A stretch of 64,000 nt of DNA from Bradyrhizobium iriomotense (GCF_030160715.1 NZ_BSOW01000012.1:124001-188000); one strand, 5' to 3'. Positions 50,904 through 60,037 are shown, counted from the first letter of the stretch. Program-made: numbers and translations. The notes: a model not told the origin generated them from the letters alone.

Positions 50904-51404
50904 ATGGCGAAAACGCATGTGACCATGAAGGTGAACGGCGCCGAGGTCGAAGGCCTCGTCGAGCCGCGGACGCTGCTGGTGCATTTCATCCGCGAGAGCC
51001 TCGGGATGACCGGCACCCATATCGGCTGCGAGACCACGCATTGCGGCGCCTGCACCGTCGATATCGACGGCATGTCGGTGAAGTCCTGCACCATGTTTGC
51101 TGTCCAAGCCCAAGGCAGCGACATCACCACGGTCGAGGGCATGGCCAACGCCGACGGCTCGCTGTCGGCCTTGCAGGAAGGCTTTCGCATGATGCACGGC
51201 CTGCAATGCGGTTTCTGCACGCCCGGCATGATCATGCGGGCGCACCGCTTGCTGAAAGAGAATCCCTCGCCATCCGAAGAGGAGATCCGCATGGGCATCT
51301 CCGGCAACATCTGCCGCTGCACCGGCTACCAGAACATCGTGAGGGCGATTCAATACGCCGCTGCCAAGCTCAACGGCATCGAATTCAAGGAGGCCGCGGA
51401 ATGA
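50904..51404 (+). CDS. coxS: CO dehydrogenase small (2Fe-2S) subunit
   Basis: 166 residues, same length as Oligotropha CoxS. It carries two [2Fe-2S] clusters that relay electrons from the Mo-Cu site to FAD. Plant-ferredoxin-type ligands Cys42, Cys47, Cys50 and Cys62 (GCETTHCGACTVDIDG), and C-terminal helical-cluster ligands Cys102, Cys105, Cys137 and Cys139 (CGFCTPGM, GNICRCTGY). The stop overlaps the coxL start by four bases. Confidence 0.97.
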   Translation: MAKTHVTMKVNGAEVEGLVEPRTLLVHFIRESLGMTGTHIGCETTHCGACTVDIDGMSVKSCTMFAVQAQGSDITTVEGMANADGSLSALQEGFRMMHGLQCGFCTPGMIMRAHRLLKENPSPSEEEIRMGISGNICRCTGYQNIVRAIQYAAAKLNGIEFKEAAE

Positions 51405-53821
51405 ACGACCTAACTCCCACGCGGGAACAACGCACCGCCGCACTCGAAGGCCTGGGCTGCAAGCGCAAGCGCGTCGAGGACATCCGCTTCACCCAAGGCA
51501 AGGGCAATTACGTCGACGACGTCAAGCTGCCGGGCATGCTGCACGGCGACTTCGTGCGCTCGCCGCATGCGCATGCGCGCGTCAAATCCATCAATTCGGA
51601 GGAGGCGCTGAAAGTCCCCGGCGTGCTCGCGGTGATCACGGCAGAGACGCTGAAGACGGTGAACCTTGCCTGGATGCCGACGCTCGCCGGCGACGTGCAG
51701 ATGGTTTTGGCCGACGGCAAGGTACTCTTCCAGAACCAGGAGGTTGCCTTCGTGGTCGCGACCGACCGCTATGCCGCCGACGACGGCGTCAACAAGGTGG
51801 TTGTTGAGTACGAACCCTTGCAGCCGCTGGTCGATCCCTTCAAGTCGATGGCGCCGGATGCGCCTGTCCTGCGCGAGGACCTCGCCGGAAAGACGACCGG
51901 GGCTCATGGTCCGCGCAAGCATCACAACCATATCTTCGAATGGACGGTCGGCGACAAGGATCTCACCGACGCGGCCTTCCGCAAGGCTGAGGTGACGATC
52001 AAGGAGATGATCTCCTATCACCGGACCCATCCGTCGCCGCTCGAGACCTGCCAGTGCGTCTGCTCGTTCGACAAGATCAAGGGCGAGCTGACGATCTGGG
52101 GCACGTTCCAGGCTCCGCACGTGATCCGTACCGTGGTGTCGCTGATCGCGAAATTGCCGGAGCAGAAGATCCATGTGATCTCGCCAGACATCGGCGGCGG
52201 ATTTGGCAACAAGGTCGGCGCCTATCCTGGTTATATCTGTGCCGCCGTCGCCTCCATCGTCACCGGCAAGCCGGTGAAATGGGTCGAAGATCGCATCGAG
52301 AACCTGACCGCGACCTCGTTCGCACGCGACTATCACATGACGACGGAGATCGCGGCGACCAAGGACGGCAAGGTTACTGGCCTGCGCGTCCACGTGCTCG
52401 CCGATCACGGCGCGTTCGATGCCTGCGCCGATCCGTCGAAATGGCCGGCGGGATTCTTCAACATCGTCACCGGCTCCTATGATTTCCCGACGGCGCATCT
52501 GGCGGTGGACGGCGTCTACACCAACAAGGCGCCGGGCGGCGTCGCCTATCGCTGCTCGTTCCGCGTCACCGAGGCGGCCTATTGCATCGAGCGCGCCATG
52601 GACATTTTGGCGCAGAAGCTCGGGATGGATCCAGCGGAGCTGCGGTTGAAGAACTTCATCAAGCCGGAGCAGTTTCCCTATCATTCGGCATTAGGCTGGG
52701 AATACGATTCCGGCGACTACCACACTGCCATGCGCAAGATGATGGAGACGACGGGCTACGCTGCGCTTCGCAAGGAGCAGGCGGAGAAGCGCGCGGCCTT
52801 CAAGCGCGGCGAGACCCGCGAGGTCATGGGCTTGGGCGTCTCCTTCTTCACCGAGATCGTCGGCGCCGGCCCGTCGAAGAACTGCGACATCCTCGGTATT
52901 GCGATGTTCGATTCCTGCGAGATCCGCATGCATCCGACCGGTGCCGGCATCGCGCGCATGGGAACCAAGAGCCAGGGCCAGGGCCATGAGACCACCTGGG
53001 CCCAGATCATCGCGACCGAGATCGGCATTCCCGCCGACAATATCCAGGTCGAGGAGGGCAACACCGACACCGCGCCTTACGGGCTCGGCACCTACGGCTC
53101 GCGCTCCACACCGGTCGCGGGCGCCGCGATCGCCATGGCTGCGCGGAAGATCAAGGCCAAGGCGCAGATGATCGCGGCCTACAAGCTCGAGGTCCATGAG
53201 GACGATCTCGAATGGGACATCGACGGCTTCCGCGTCAAGGGCCTGCCGGAGAAGTTCATGTCGATGAAGGATATCTGCTGGGCGGCGTACAACTCCGTGC
53301 CGCCGGGCATGGAGCCGGGACTGGAGGCGGTCAGCTACTACGACCCGCCCAACATGACCTATCCGTTCGGCGCCTATCTCTGCGTGATGGACATCGACGT
53401 CGATACCGGCGTCTACAAGGTCCGGCGCTTCTACGCGCTCGATGATTGCGGCACCCGCATCAACCCGATGATCATCGAGGGCCAGGTGCATGGCGGCCTC
53501 ACCGAGGCCTTCGCGATCGCGATGGGGCAGGAGATCCGCTACGACGACACCGGCAACGTCGTCACCGGCTCGTTCATGGATTTCTTCATGCCGACCGCGG
53601 TCGAAACGCCGCATTGGGAGACCGACTTCACCGTCACCCCGTCGCCGCATCACCCCATAGGCGCCAAGGGCGTCGGCGAGAGCCCGAATGTCGGCGGCGT
53701 GCCGGCCTTCTCCAACGCCGTCAACGACGCGTTCGCGTTCCTGGGCGCGACGCACATCCAGATGCCGCACGATTACTGGCGCAATTGGAAGGCGGCGAAG
53801 ACGTTGGGCGCGGTTGCGTAG
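51401..53821 (+). CDS. coxL: Form I CO dehydrogenase large (Mo-Cu catalytic) subunit
   Basis: 806 residues. Oxidises CO to CO2 at a Cu-S-Mo(MCD) site. The active-site loop reads AYRCSFR at about 382-388, so Cys385, the copper-binding Cys (388 in Oligotropha, three residues longer), is present; this is the form I signature and distinguishes true CO dehydrogenase from form II (AYRGAGR) enzymes. The catalytic Glu is Glu760 in GAKGVGESPN (763 in Oligotropha). Further cofactor motifs include GGGFGNKVG and KSQGQGHETTWAQI. Translation is coupled to coxS (ATGA). Needs molybdopterin from moaD/moaE-type genes and the maturation genes that follow. Confidence 0.97.
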   Translation: MNDLTPTREQRTAALEGLGCKRKRVEDIRFTQGKGNYVDDVKLPGMLHGDFVRSPHAHARVKSINSEEALKVPGVLAVITAETLKTVNLAWMPTLAGDVQMVLADGKVLFQNQEVAFVVATDRYAADDGVNKVVVEYEPLQPLVDPFKSMAPDAPVLREDLAGKTTGAHGPRKHHNHIFEWTVGDKDLTDAAFRKAEVTIKEMISYHRTHPSPLETCQCVCSFDKIKGELTIWGTFQAPHVIRTVVSLIAKLPEQKIHVISPDIGGGFGNKVGAYPGYICAAVASIVTGKPVKWVEDRIENLTATSFARDYHMTTEIAATKDGKVTGLRVHVLADHGAFDACADPSKWPAGFFNIVTGSYDFPTAHLAVDGVYTNKAPGGVAYRCSFRVTEAAYCIERAMDILAQKLGMDPAELRLKNFIKPEQFPYHSALGWEYDSGDYHTAMRKMMETTGYAALRKEQAEKRAAFKRGETREVMGLGVSFFTEIVGAGPSKNCDILGIAMFDSCEIRMHPTGAGIARMGTKSQGQGHETTWAQIIATEIGIPADNIQVEEGNTDTAPYGLGTYGSRSTPVAGAAIAMAARKIKAKAQMIAAYKLEVHEDDLEWDIDGFRVKGLPEKFMSMKDICWAAYNSVPPGMEPGLEAVSYYDPPNMTYPFGAYLCVMDIDVDTGVYKVRRFYALDDCGTRINPMIIEGQVHGGLTEAFAIAMGQEIRYDDTGNVVTGSFMDFFMPTAVETPHWETDFTVTPSPHHPIGAKGVGESPNVGGVPAFSNAVNDAFAFLGATHIQMPHDYWRNWKAAKTLGAVA

Positions 53822-53823
53822 CG

Positions 53824-54690
53824 ATGAAGGGCCGCGACGAGATCGCGCAAGCGCTGGCCGCGTCGGGCTACATCGCCGACGCGGAGCTCGCGACCGCGAT
53901 CTCGCTGATGCAATTGTTGCGGCGTCCGCTGCTGCTGGAAGGCGAGGCGGGCGTCGGCAAGACCGAAGTGGCGAAGGCGCTCGCCAAAGTGCATGTGACC
54001 GAGCTGATCCGCCTGCAATGCTATGAGGGCCTCGACCAGTCCTCCGCGCTCTATGAATGGAACTACCAGCGCCAATTGCTGGCGATCCAGGCGCATCGCG
54101 GCACCGACAGTATCGAGGACCAGATCTTCTCGGAGAAATACCTGCTGGAGCGCCCCCTGCTCGCCGCAATCCGCCGCGCGCAGGCGCCGGTGCTGCTGAT
54201 CGACGAGATCGACCGCGCCGACGACGAATTCGAGGCGTTCTTGCTGGAGCTGTTGTCCGACTTCCAGGTCTCGATCCCCGAGCTCGGGACCATCCCGGCG
54301 ATCACCATCCCGCAGGTGGTGCTGACCTCGAACGGCACGCGCGAGCTCTCCGATGCGTTGCGCCGGCGCTGCCTCTATCACTATGTCGACTATCCCGACG
54401 TCGATCGCGAGACCCGCATCATCCTGGCGCGGATTGTGGGCGCAAGCCCGTCGCTGTCGCTCCAGATCGCGCGCATGGTCGAGGGCGTCCGCAAGGAGGA
54501 ATTGCGGAAAGTGCCTGGCGTCGCGGAGACGCTGGACTGGGCGGCCGCGCTGGTCGGCCTCGACATCCGCGATCTCCATGATGCACCGGAGACCGTGCAT
54601 GAGACGCTGATTTGCCTGTTGAAGACGCATGAGGACCGCGCACGCGTCACACCTGAGGTGACGCAGCGCCTGCTCGGGAGGGTCGCATGA
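53824..54690 (+). CDS. coxD: AAA+ MoxR-type ATPase for CO dehydrogenase maturation
   Basis: 288 residues. Walker A at 40-47 (GEAGVGKT), Walker B around 121-130 (VLLIDEIDRA), sensor TSNGTRELSDALRRRC. In Oligotropha CoxD is a membrane-associated chaperone required to build the Cu-S-Mo cluster in already folded apo-enzyme. Two bases separate it from the coxL stop and its own stop overlaps coxE (ATGA), as expected for a MoxR/VWA partner pair. Confidence 0.95.
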   Translation: MKGRDEIAQALAASGYIADAELATAISLMQLLRRPLLLEGEAGVGKTEVAKALAKVHVTELIRLQCYEGLDQSSALYEWNYQRQLLAIQAHRGTDSIEDQIFSEKYLLERPLLAAIRRAQAPVLLIDEIDRADDEFEAFLLELLSDFQVSIPELGTIPAITIPQVVLTSNGTRELSDALRRRCLYHYVDYPDVDRETRIILARIVGASPSLSLQIARMVEGVRKEELRKVPGVAETLDWAAALVGLDIRDLHDAPETVHETLICLLKTHEDRARVTPEVTQRLLGRVA

Positions 54691-55895
54691 GCTGTTGCGG
54701 CGCGAGCCCCGATTTCGACGATCTCAACGCGGTCTCAAGACTTATCTCCGCAAGGCTGGCAGCTTTCCTGCGCACCTTGCGCGACGCCGGATTCCGGATC
54801 GGGCTCGCCGAGGGACAGGATGCGGCGACGCTGATGTCGGCGGGCTATGCCGCACGTCCCAGCCTCCTGCGTTCAGCGTTCAAGCATCTGTTTTCGGCAC
54901 GCAAGTCGGACTGGGACAAGTTCGACGGCCTGTTCGACGCATTCTGGGTCGGCAGGCGCGTACGCTCGCGCTCGCGGACGGCCGGCTTGGCGCAAGGCGC
55001 GAGCAGCCCGTCGCTCAAGGGCTTGCAGGATGGGGCGACAGAGCCGGGCGGCAAGCAAGCGCTGGCCGACCAGATCCCGTCATCCGACGATGCGCCAGAT
55101 CGGCGCGGCGGCGAGGGACGGATGGAAGGTGCCTCGCGCGCCGAGAATCTTGCCGAGGTCGACTTCCGCAAGCTCAGCGATCCCGACCAGATCGCGCAGG
55201 CCCACGAAGCCGCGGCGCAGCTCGCAAGGGTGATGCGCACGCGGCTGACGCGGCGCGATCTTGCCCGGCGGTGCGGCTACAGGCTCGATCTCCGCCGCAC
55301 CATCCATCGCAACATCAGCCATGGCGGCGTGCCGATCAGCCTGGTGAAGCGGCAGCGCAAAGACAAGCCGCTGCGGCTTATCGTTCTGCTCGATGCGTCC
55401 GGCTCGATGAGCGCCTACACGTCGGTGTTCCTGCGCTTCATCCACGGTGTGCTCGACGAATTCCACGAGGCCGAGGCGTTTCTGTTCCACACGCGCCTCG
55501 CTTACGTCTCGGACGCGCTGAAGGAGAAGGATGCCGGCCGCGCGCTCGACCGCCTCTCGATCATGGCGCAGGGCGCGGGTGGCGGCACGAAGATCGGCGA
55601 GAGCCTGCAAAGCTTCAATCGCTGGCATGCGCAGCGCGTGATCCATTCGCGCAGCTGCGTGATGATCGTGTCCGACGGCTATGAGACCGGCGATGCTGCA
55701 CTGCTCGGTCAGGAGATGGCGGCGCTGTCGCGGCGTTGCCGGCGCATCGTCTGGCTCAATCCGATGATGGCATGGGCGGGCTACGCGCCGGAGGCGAGGG
55801 GCATCAAGGCCGCGCTGCCTTATGTCGATCTCTATGCGCCCGCCAATACGTTGCAAAGCTTGCGTGCGCTCGAGCCCTATCTGGCGAAGCTCTGA
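54687..55895 (+). CDS. coxE: VWA-domain CO dehydrogenase maturation protein
   Basis: 402 residues. N-terminal CoxE region (FLRTLRDAGFRIGLAEGQDAATLM), a variable linker about 95-160, then a von Willebrand A domain with the MIDAS motif Asp236-x-Ser-Gly-Ser (LLDASGSMSAY), Thr in GGGTKIGESL and Asp in MIVSDGYETGD. Works with CoxD in sulfuration and copper insertion at the active site in Oligotropha. Overlaps coxD by four bases. Confidence 0.95.
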   Translation: MSCCGASPDFDDLNAVSRLISARLAAFLRTLRDAGFRIGLAEGQDAATLMSAGYAARPSLLRSAFKHLFSARKSDWDKFDGLFDAFWVGRRVRSRSRTAGLAQGASSPSLKGLQDGATEPGGKQALADQIPSSDDAPDRRGGEGRMEGASRAENLAEVDFRKLSDPDQIAQAHEAAAQLARVMRTRLTRRDLARRCGYRLDLRRTIHRNISHGGVPISLVKRQRKDKPLRLIVLLDASGSMSAYTSVFLRFIHGVLDEFHEAEAFLFHTRLAYVSDALKEKDAGRALDRLSIMAQGAGGGTKIGESLQSFNRWHAQRVIHSRSCVMIVSDGYETGDAALLGQEMAALSRRCRRIVWLNPMMAWAGYAPEARGIKAALPYVDLYAPANTLQSLRALEPYLAKL

Positions 55896-55906
55896 CGGAG
55901 GCGCCA

Positions 55907-56794
55907 ATGACGACCCAGGTGGAAGTGCTGGATCTCGTTGCGCAGATGAAGACCGCCGAGCGCGCCTTCGTGCTTGCCACCGTGGTGCGCACCGTATCGG
56001 TCACGGCGGCGAAAGCCGGCGCGAAGGCGATCATCGCGGCCGACGGCCGCATCGTCGCGGGCTGGATCGGCGGCGGCTGCGCCCGCGGCGCGGTGCTGAA
56101 GGCGGCGCGCGAGGCGCTCGCCGACGGCGTGCCGCGGATGGTCTCGGTGCAGCCGGAGAATCTGCTCGCCGAGCTCGGCGTCAGCGCGGGCGAGAGCCGC
56201 GACGGCATCCGCTTTGCCAGCAACATGTGCCCAAGCAAGGGCACCATGGACATTTTCGTCGAGCCGGTGCTGCCGCATCCCTCGCTCGTCGTGCTCGGCG
56301 CGAGCCCGGTTGCGCTGTCGCTCGCGGCGCAGGCGCGCACCCTCGGTTTTCACGTCACGCTCGCGGCGCCATCGGCCGATCTCGCATCGCAGCCCGAGGC
56401 GGACACGCTCATCGACGGCTACAGCTTGGGCGAACTGACGGAGACAAAACGCTTCGTCGTGGTCTCGACGCAGGGCAAGGGCGACGAGGCCGCGTTGCGC
56501 GCCGCGGTCGCCGTTGAGGCCGTCTATCACGCTTTCGTCGGCAGCCGCCGCAAGATGGCGGCGCTGCGCGCAAAACTGATCGCGGAGGGCATCGATGCCA
56601 CCGCGATCGATCGCGTCAAGGCGCCGGCTGGGCTCGATCTCGGCGCCATCACGCCGGAGGAGATCGCGATGTCGATCCTTGCCGAGATCACCCAAGCGCG
56701 CCGCCGCGGCCAGCGTGCGGCCACCTCGCCCACGGACAAGGAGAAGATCGACCATGCAGATGACCGACAGCCAGCGCATTCCCGCATCCCGTGA
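55907..56794 (+). CDS. coxF: XdhC/CoxF-family cofactor maturation protein
   Basis: 295 residues. N-terminal XdhC_CoxI domain (KTAERAFVLATVVRTVSVTAAKAGAKAII, GWIGGGCARGAVL) and a C-terminal Rossmann-like domain (HPSLVVLGASPVALSLAAQARTLGF, KFVVVSTQGKGDEAALRAA region). Family members protect and hand over the molybdenum cofactor; CoxF is needed for CO dehydrogenase maturation. GGAGG sets the ATG at 55907. The last 41 bases overlap the start of coxG in another frame, which is unusual for this operon. Confidence 0.9.
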   Translation: MTTQVEVLDLVAQMKTAERAFVLATVVRTVSVTAAKAGAKAIIAADGRIVAGWIGGGCARGAVLKAAREALADGVPRMVSVQPENLLAELGVSAGESRDGIRFASNMCPSKGTMDIFVEPVLPHPSLVVLGASPVALSLAAQARTLGFHVTLAAPSADLASQPEADTLIDGYSLGELTETKRFVVVSTQGKGDEAALRAAVAVEAVYHAFVGSRRKMAALRAKLIAEGIDATAIDRVKAPAGLDLGAITPEEIAMSILAEITQARRRGQRAATSPTDKEKIDHADDRQPAHSRIP

Positions 56795-57212
56795 CAAGGT
56801 CTGGGCGGCGCTCAACGATCCCGATGTGCTGAAGCAGTGCATCCCCGGTTGTCAGTCGCTCGAGGTCACAGGTCCAAACGAGATGACCGTGACCGTCGTC
56901 TTCAGGGTCGGCCCGGTGAAGGCGACCTTCGGCGGCAAGGTGACGCTGTCCGATCTTCGACCACCGAACAGCTATCGCATTTCGGGTGAAGGCTCCGGCG
57001 GTGTCGCCGGCTTCGCCAAGGGCGGCGCCGTGGTGCGGCTGGAATCGGACGGCGCGGACAGCACCGTGCTCCATTATGATGTCGACGCCCAGATCGGCGG
57101 CAAGCTCGCCCAGCTCGGCGCGCGGCTGATCAACTCCACGGCGACGAAGCTCGCCGGCGAATTCTTCAAGTCGTTTGCCGCAGTGGTTGGTGCGAAGGCG
57201 GAGGCTGGTTAG
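56754..57212 (+). CDS. coxG: CoxG/SRPBCC-family protein
   Basis: 152 residues: RIPASRDKVWAALNDPDVLKQCIPG is the START/SRPBCC entry signature, followed by FRVGPVKATFGGKV, a GSGGVAGFAKGGA loop and a C-terminal helix with FFKSFAAVVGA. In Oligotropha CoxG helps anchor CO dehydrogenase to the cytoplasmic membrane. The ATG at 56754 has AAGGAG ten bases upstream; an ATG at 56760 would begin MTDSQRIPA. Last gene of the operon. Confidence 0.9.
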   Translation: MQMTDSQRIPASRDKVWAALNDPDVLKQCIPGCQSLEVTGPNEMTVTVVFRVGPVKATFGGKVTLSDLRPPNSYRISGEGSGGVAGFAKGGAVVRLESDGADSTVLHYDVDAQIGGKLAQLGARLINSTATKLAGEFFKSFAAVVGAKAEAG

Positions 57213-57232
57213 AACTTTATAAGATTCTGCCT

Positions 57233-58267
57233 TCAGCCCAGGGATACGCCTGCCTTGGCGCGGCTTATTCCAAGCGTCAGGATGCGATGCAGGAGGTCCG
57301 GATAATTGAGGCCGTCGTGTTGAGCTGCGGTGGCAAACTCCTGGCTCTTCGCGATTTCGGGATTGGGATTTGCTTCGATGAAATACGGAGTGCCGTCGGC
57401 CGAGAGACGAAAATCGATGCGCGCGTATCCATCGAGTCCAAGCGCCCGGTAGATGCGTTTTGCAGCTCGCTGAATGCGAGCGGTCATTTCAGGCGTCAGA
57501 TCTTTCGCTGGTCCGTCGACAATTCCGACGCGCTCCTGATAGTCGGGATCGTGTTTGGCTTTTTCGGTGGCGATGTGCCGTGATCTGCGCCCGCCCATGC
57601 TGCCGAATTTTAGTTCCCAAACCGGCAGAACGCGCAGCCGATTGTTGCCGAGCACGCCGACATAAAGCTCTCGTCCCTCGATAAATTGCTCGGCGATGGC
57701 GGCAGATTCGATCCGATCGTGGATGAAGGCGACCCGCTCTGCGAGCTTCTCGTCCGTATCGACGATCGACGCCTGCGAGATGCCAAAGGAGCCGTCCAGG
57801 TTCAGGCTTTTGACGATCAGCGGCAGCGCAAGATGCGCTGGCCGTTTGACCTTGCGGCGCATCGGGAAAACTGCGAAGGCCGGCACCGCGATCCGGCGAT
57901 GATGCACCAGCGTCTTGGACAGGTCCTTGCCGCGCGCCAGGATCAGGCCACGCGGATTGCACCCGGTGTACGGGACCTTCATCAGTTCGAGGTAGCTCGC
58001 AATATGCTGGTCATACGCGACGTTATAGTGGAACTCCTCGAGCAACGTGAAAACCACGTGCGGCTTGAAGTCTTCGATCGCGTCGCGGACCGGCTTGATT
58101 TCCTCCTGCGCGCCGAGTGGGCGAACCTCATGGCCGGCCGCGCGCAAGGTGCTCACCACGTCGTATTCTGTTTTCCAGGCGTTGATTTCGTGCGCGGTGT
58201 ATCCTTCGGTCGAGTCCGGAGGCATGAAATCCGGATGCATGAGCACGAGAATACGGAGGCGTCTCAT
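57233..58267 (-). CDS. ATP-grasp ligase (D-Ala-D-Ala ligase-like), unknown product
   Basis: 344 residues. N-terminal Rossmann-like domain (LRILVLMHPDFMPPD; VFTLLEEFHYN), then an ATP-grasp fold: LILARGKDLSKTL, AHLALPLIVKSLNLDGSFGI (ATP Lys and loop), AEQFIEGRELYVGVLG, and metal ligands in LDGYARIDFRLS and FIEANPNPEIA. It resembles D-alanine-D-alanine ligases but no mur genes are near and several ligase loops differ. The ATG at 58267 overlaps the stop of the zinc peptidase gene (58264), so the two are coupled. Probably joins a carboxylate to an amine, forming a peptide or amide; substrates unknown. Confidence 0.85.
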   Translation of the reverse strand: MRRLRILVLMHPDFMPPDSTEGYTAHEINAWKTEYDVVSTLRAAGHEVRPLGAQEEIKPVRDAIEDFKPHVVFTLLEEFHYNVAYDQHIASYLELMKVPYTGCNPRGLILARGKDLSKTLVHHRRIAVPAFAVFPMRRKVKRPAHLALPLIVKSLNLDGSFGISQASIVDTDEKLAERVAFIHDRIESAAIAEQFIEGRELYVGVLGNNRLRVLPVWELKFGSMGGRRSRHIATEKAKHDPDYQERVGIVDGPAKDLTPEMTARIQRAAKRIYRALGLDGYARIDFRLSADGTPYFIEANPNPEIAKSQEFATAAQHDGLNYPDLLHRILTLGISRAKAGVSLG

Positions 58268-59292
58268 AGCGCGATCCATTTTCGACGCGACGGGCCGAAC
58301 AGCGCGTGCATGGTCTTGGCGGTCACGAGGACGGTGAAGTCGAGGACGAGCTTCTGTTCAGGGCCCACGGCGCGCAGATCGAGTTCACGACAGCGGGAGA
58401 TCATGTCGTCAAGCACGGCATCGAGCGTAAGTTGGTTCTCGCCCGTCCATCGTGCGACCAGCTGCCTGATCTTGGCGCGGTGCCGCCTGATCAAGACTGC
58501 AGCCGGCTTTGACCGTCGATGTCGTGGATCGGCCGAAAAGAGCCTGGATAGATCGCGGTCGTAGGTCTTCGGCGGCGTGAAGGCGTAGAACGCCTGCTTC
58601 TTCCTATAGTGGTCTTCGAGCGTCTGGCTGAGATCACGCAGCGGATCGACACGCTCTCGCGTCGTGATCAGCGGTCGCTTGCCCGCAATCTCGCCCATCA
58701 GCTCGTCAACATATTCGAGCTTTCTCAGCGCTGGCCAACCGGCATATCGCGTGCGCCAGTTTGAACGCGGCCGCAGCCACACCGCGAAAGTTTCGGCGAA
58801 GTCTTCATCCGGATGGCTCTGCGCGTACCAGAGCCGAAGATGCTGGACGTAACGCCTGCTGGCCGGATTGGGCCGGTAGTAGCGCGGATAGTGTTTCGAC
58901 GACGGCCCGAAGAGCTGCTGCCAGCGCCGGCGGCGCTGCAGCTGGTAGCCGTGCTGTACGGCATGGCCTGCCTCGTGACGGAGGATGGCCATGCACTCGC
59001 GCCAGGTTCCGCCCTCGACGTCGAACATCATCCTCTTCTCAAGCTTCATCAAACGGGGATGGGCGAGATAGAATGGGATGGCGATGCCGGGCACATCTGC
59101 CGGACTAAACCATTCGCTCGATATCCAGGTGTGCGGCCGCAGCCTGATACCCCGTTCTTCGAGCTCTTCGTGGAGAGTGCTGACACAATCCTCGAGCCAC
59201 GTGCCTTCGACTGTAACCCTGAGGCTGCCGAGGCGTTGCTCGAGCAACTGCTCATCCGACAGCTTTTCCCAGGCAAATTTCCGGCGTGGCAT
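58264..59292 (-). CDS. Zincin metallopeptidase-like protein, unknown target
   Basis: 342 residues. The HExxH zinc helix is His106-Glu107-x2-His110 (ILRHEAGHAVQHGYQL), with a likely third ligand Glu163 or Glu167 in HPDEDFAETFAVWL 53-57 residues later, giving a gluzincin-type site. Basic throughout, no signal peptide, so cytosolic. It resembles the putative zinc-binding metallopeptidase families annotated in Rhizobiales; no characterised relative is recalled. First gene of a two-gene unit with the ATP-grasp ligase. Function could be peptide processing or cleavage linked to the ligase product. Confidence 0.8.
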   Translation of the reverse strand: MPRRKFAWEKLSDEQLLEQRLGSLRVTVEGTWLEDCVSTLHEELEERGIRLRPHTWISSEWFSPADVPGIAIPFYLAHPRLMKLEKRMMFDVEGGTWRECMAILRHEAGHAVQHGYQLQRRRRWQQLFGPSSKHYPRYYRPNPASRRYVQHLRLWYAQSHPDEDFAETFAVWLRPRSNWRTRYAGWPALRKLEYVDELMGEIAGKRPLITTRERVDPLRDLSQTLEDHYRKKQAFYAFTPPKTYDRDLSRLFSADPRHRRSKPAAVLIRRHRAKIRQLVARWTGENQLTLDAVLDDMISRCRELDLRAVGPEQKLVLDFTVLVTAKTMHALFGPSRRKWIAL

Positions 59293-59464
59293 CAGGCATC
59301 CAGTAGGCAGCGATGACTCGGTATCTGGATGATGTCATGGGCCGCATCCGGCAACAACCGGTCTTCGAGGCGTGCTGCGGCGCGCGTGAAGAGGTGAACA
59401 CGGCGCATTGCGCTCGCGCCCTTTGCCGAGGTCGTCAGCGCCGAGGCCGGGGCGGACATCTGAC

Positions 59465-60037
59465 TCAGGCGATCGGTTGCTCCGGCTTGAGCAGCCGGTA
59501 ATGCAGCCGCGCGTAGCCGCCGAGCCATCTGACGGCGGCATTGAGTCCAAGCAGCAGCAATGCACCGAAGCCCGCGCCCGTGGTCACCAGCACGATCCCC
59601 GCCGCCGCTCGCAACGCGAGCTCGACGATCCGTCCGTCGCCCGCATGCTTGTAGAGGCTGATCAGCAATCCGATGCCGACGATCCCGAGGACCAGCATCA
59701 CGAAGGCGATCACGAGCAGGACCAGCATGACGACGAGCAGCAATGGCAGGAGCAGGATGACATCGACCACGGCGAGGCCGCCCAGCGCCAGCAGCGCGGC
59801 CGTGGAGTTTTGCAGGGAATGATGATTTTCCCACCGGCGAAGCCCCGTCTCGGCGCGCAGCTCGCGCGCCAGCCGCCGCGGATCGCCGAGCGCTTCCGCA
59901 ACCTCCCCCTCGGGTCGGCCGGAGGCGCGGGCCTCGTCGAAATGGGCGGCGTAGTCGTCGAGGATGTCATCGATATCGTCTCGGGGAAGCCCGGCGAGAC
60001 CGTCGCGGAGGATACGGAGAAAGTCGGCACGCTTCAT
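59465..60037 (-). CDS. DUF1700-family membrane protein
   Basis: 190 residues. N-terminal cytosolic helical part (MKRADFLRILRDGLAGLPRDDIDDILDDYAAHFDEA, EGEVAEALGDPRRLARELRAE), the DUF1700/HAAS signature, then about three to four transmembrane helices. DUF1700 proteins are regularly encoded with PadR regulators and are thought to bind partner membrane sensors. The ATG at 60037 overlaps the padR stop (ATGA). Confidence 0.88.
   Translation of the reverse strand: MKRADFLRILRDGLAGLPRDDIDDILDDYAAHFDEARASGRPEGEVAEALGDPRRLARELRAETGLRRWENHHSLQNSTAALLALGGLAVVDVILLLPLLLVVMLVLLVIAFVMLVLGIVGIGLLISLYKHAGDGRIVELALRAAAGIVLVTTGAGFGALLLLGLNAAVRWLGGYARLHYRLLKPEQPIA

Noticed and set aside
52691..54169. Long minus-strand frame opposite coxL and coxD
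   Set aside because: Arg/Ala-rich shadow with no ribosome site or domain; crosses a gene boundary on the real strand.
59293..59464. Possible small gene between the zinc peptidase and DUF1700 genes
   Set aside because: Only short frames of biased composition; no start signal or similarity seen.
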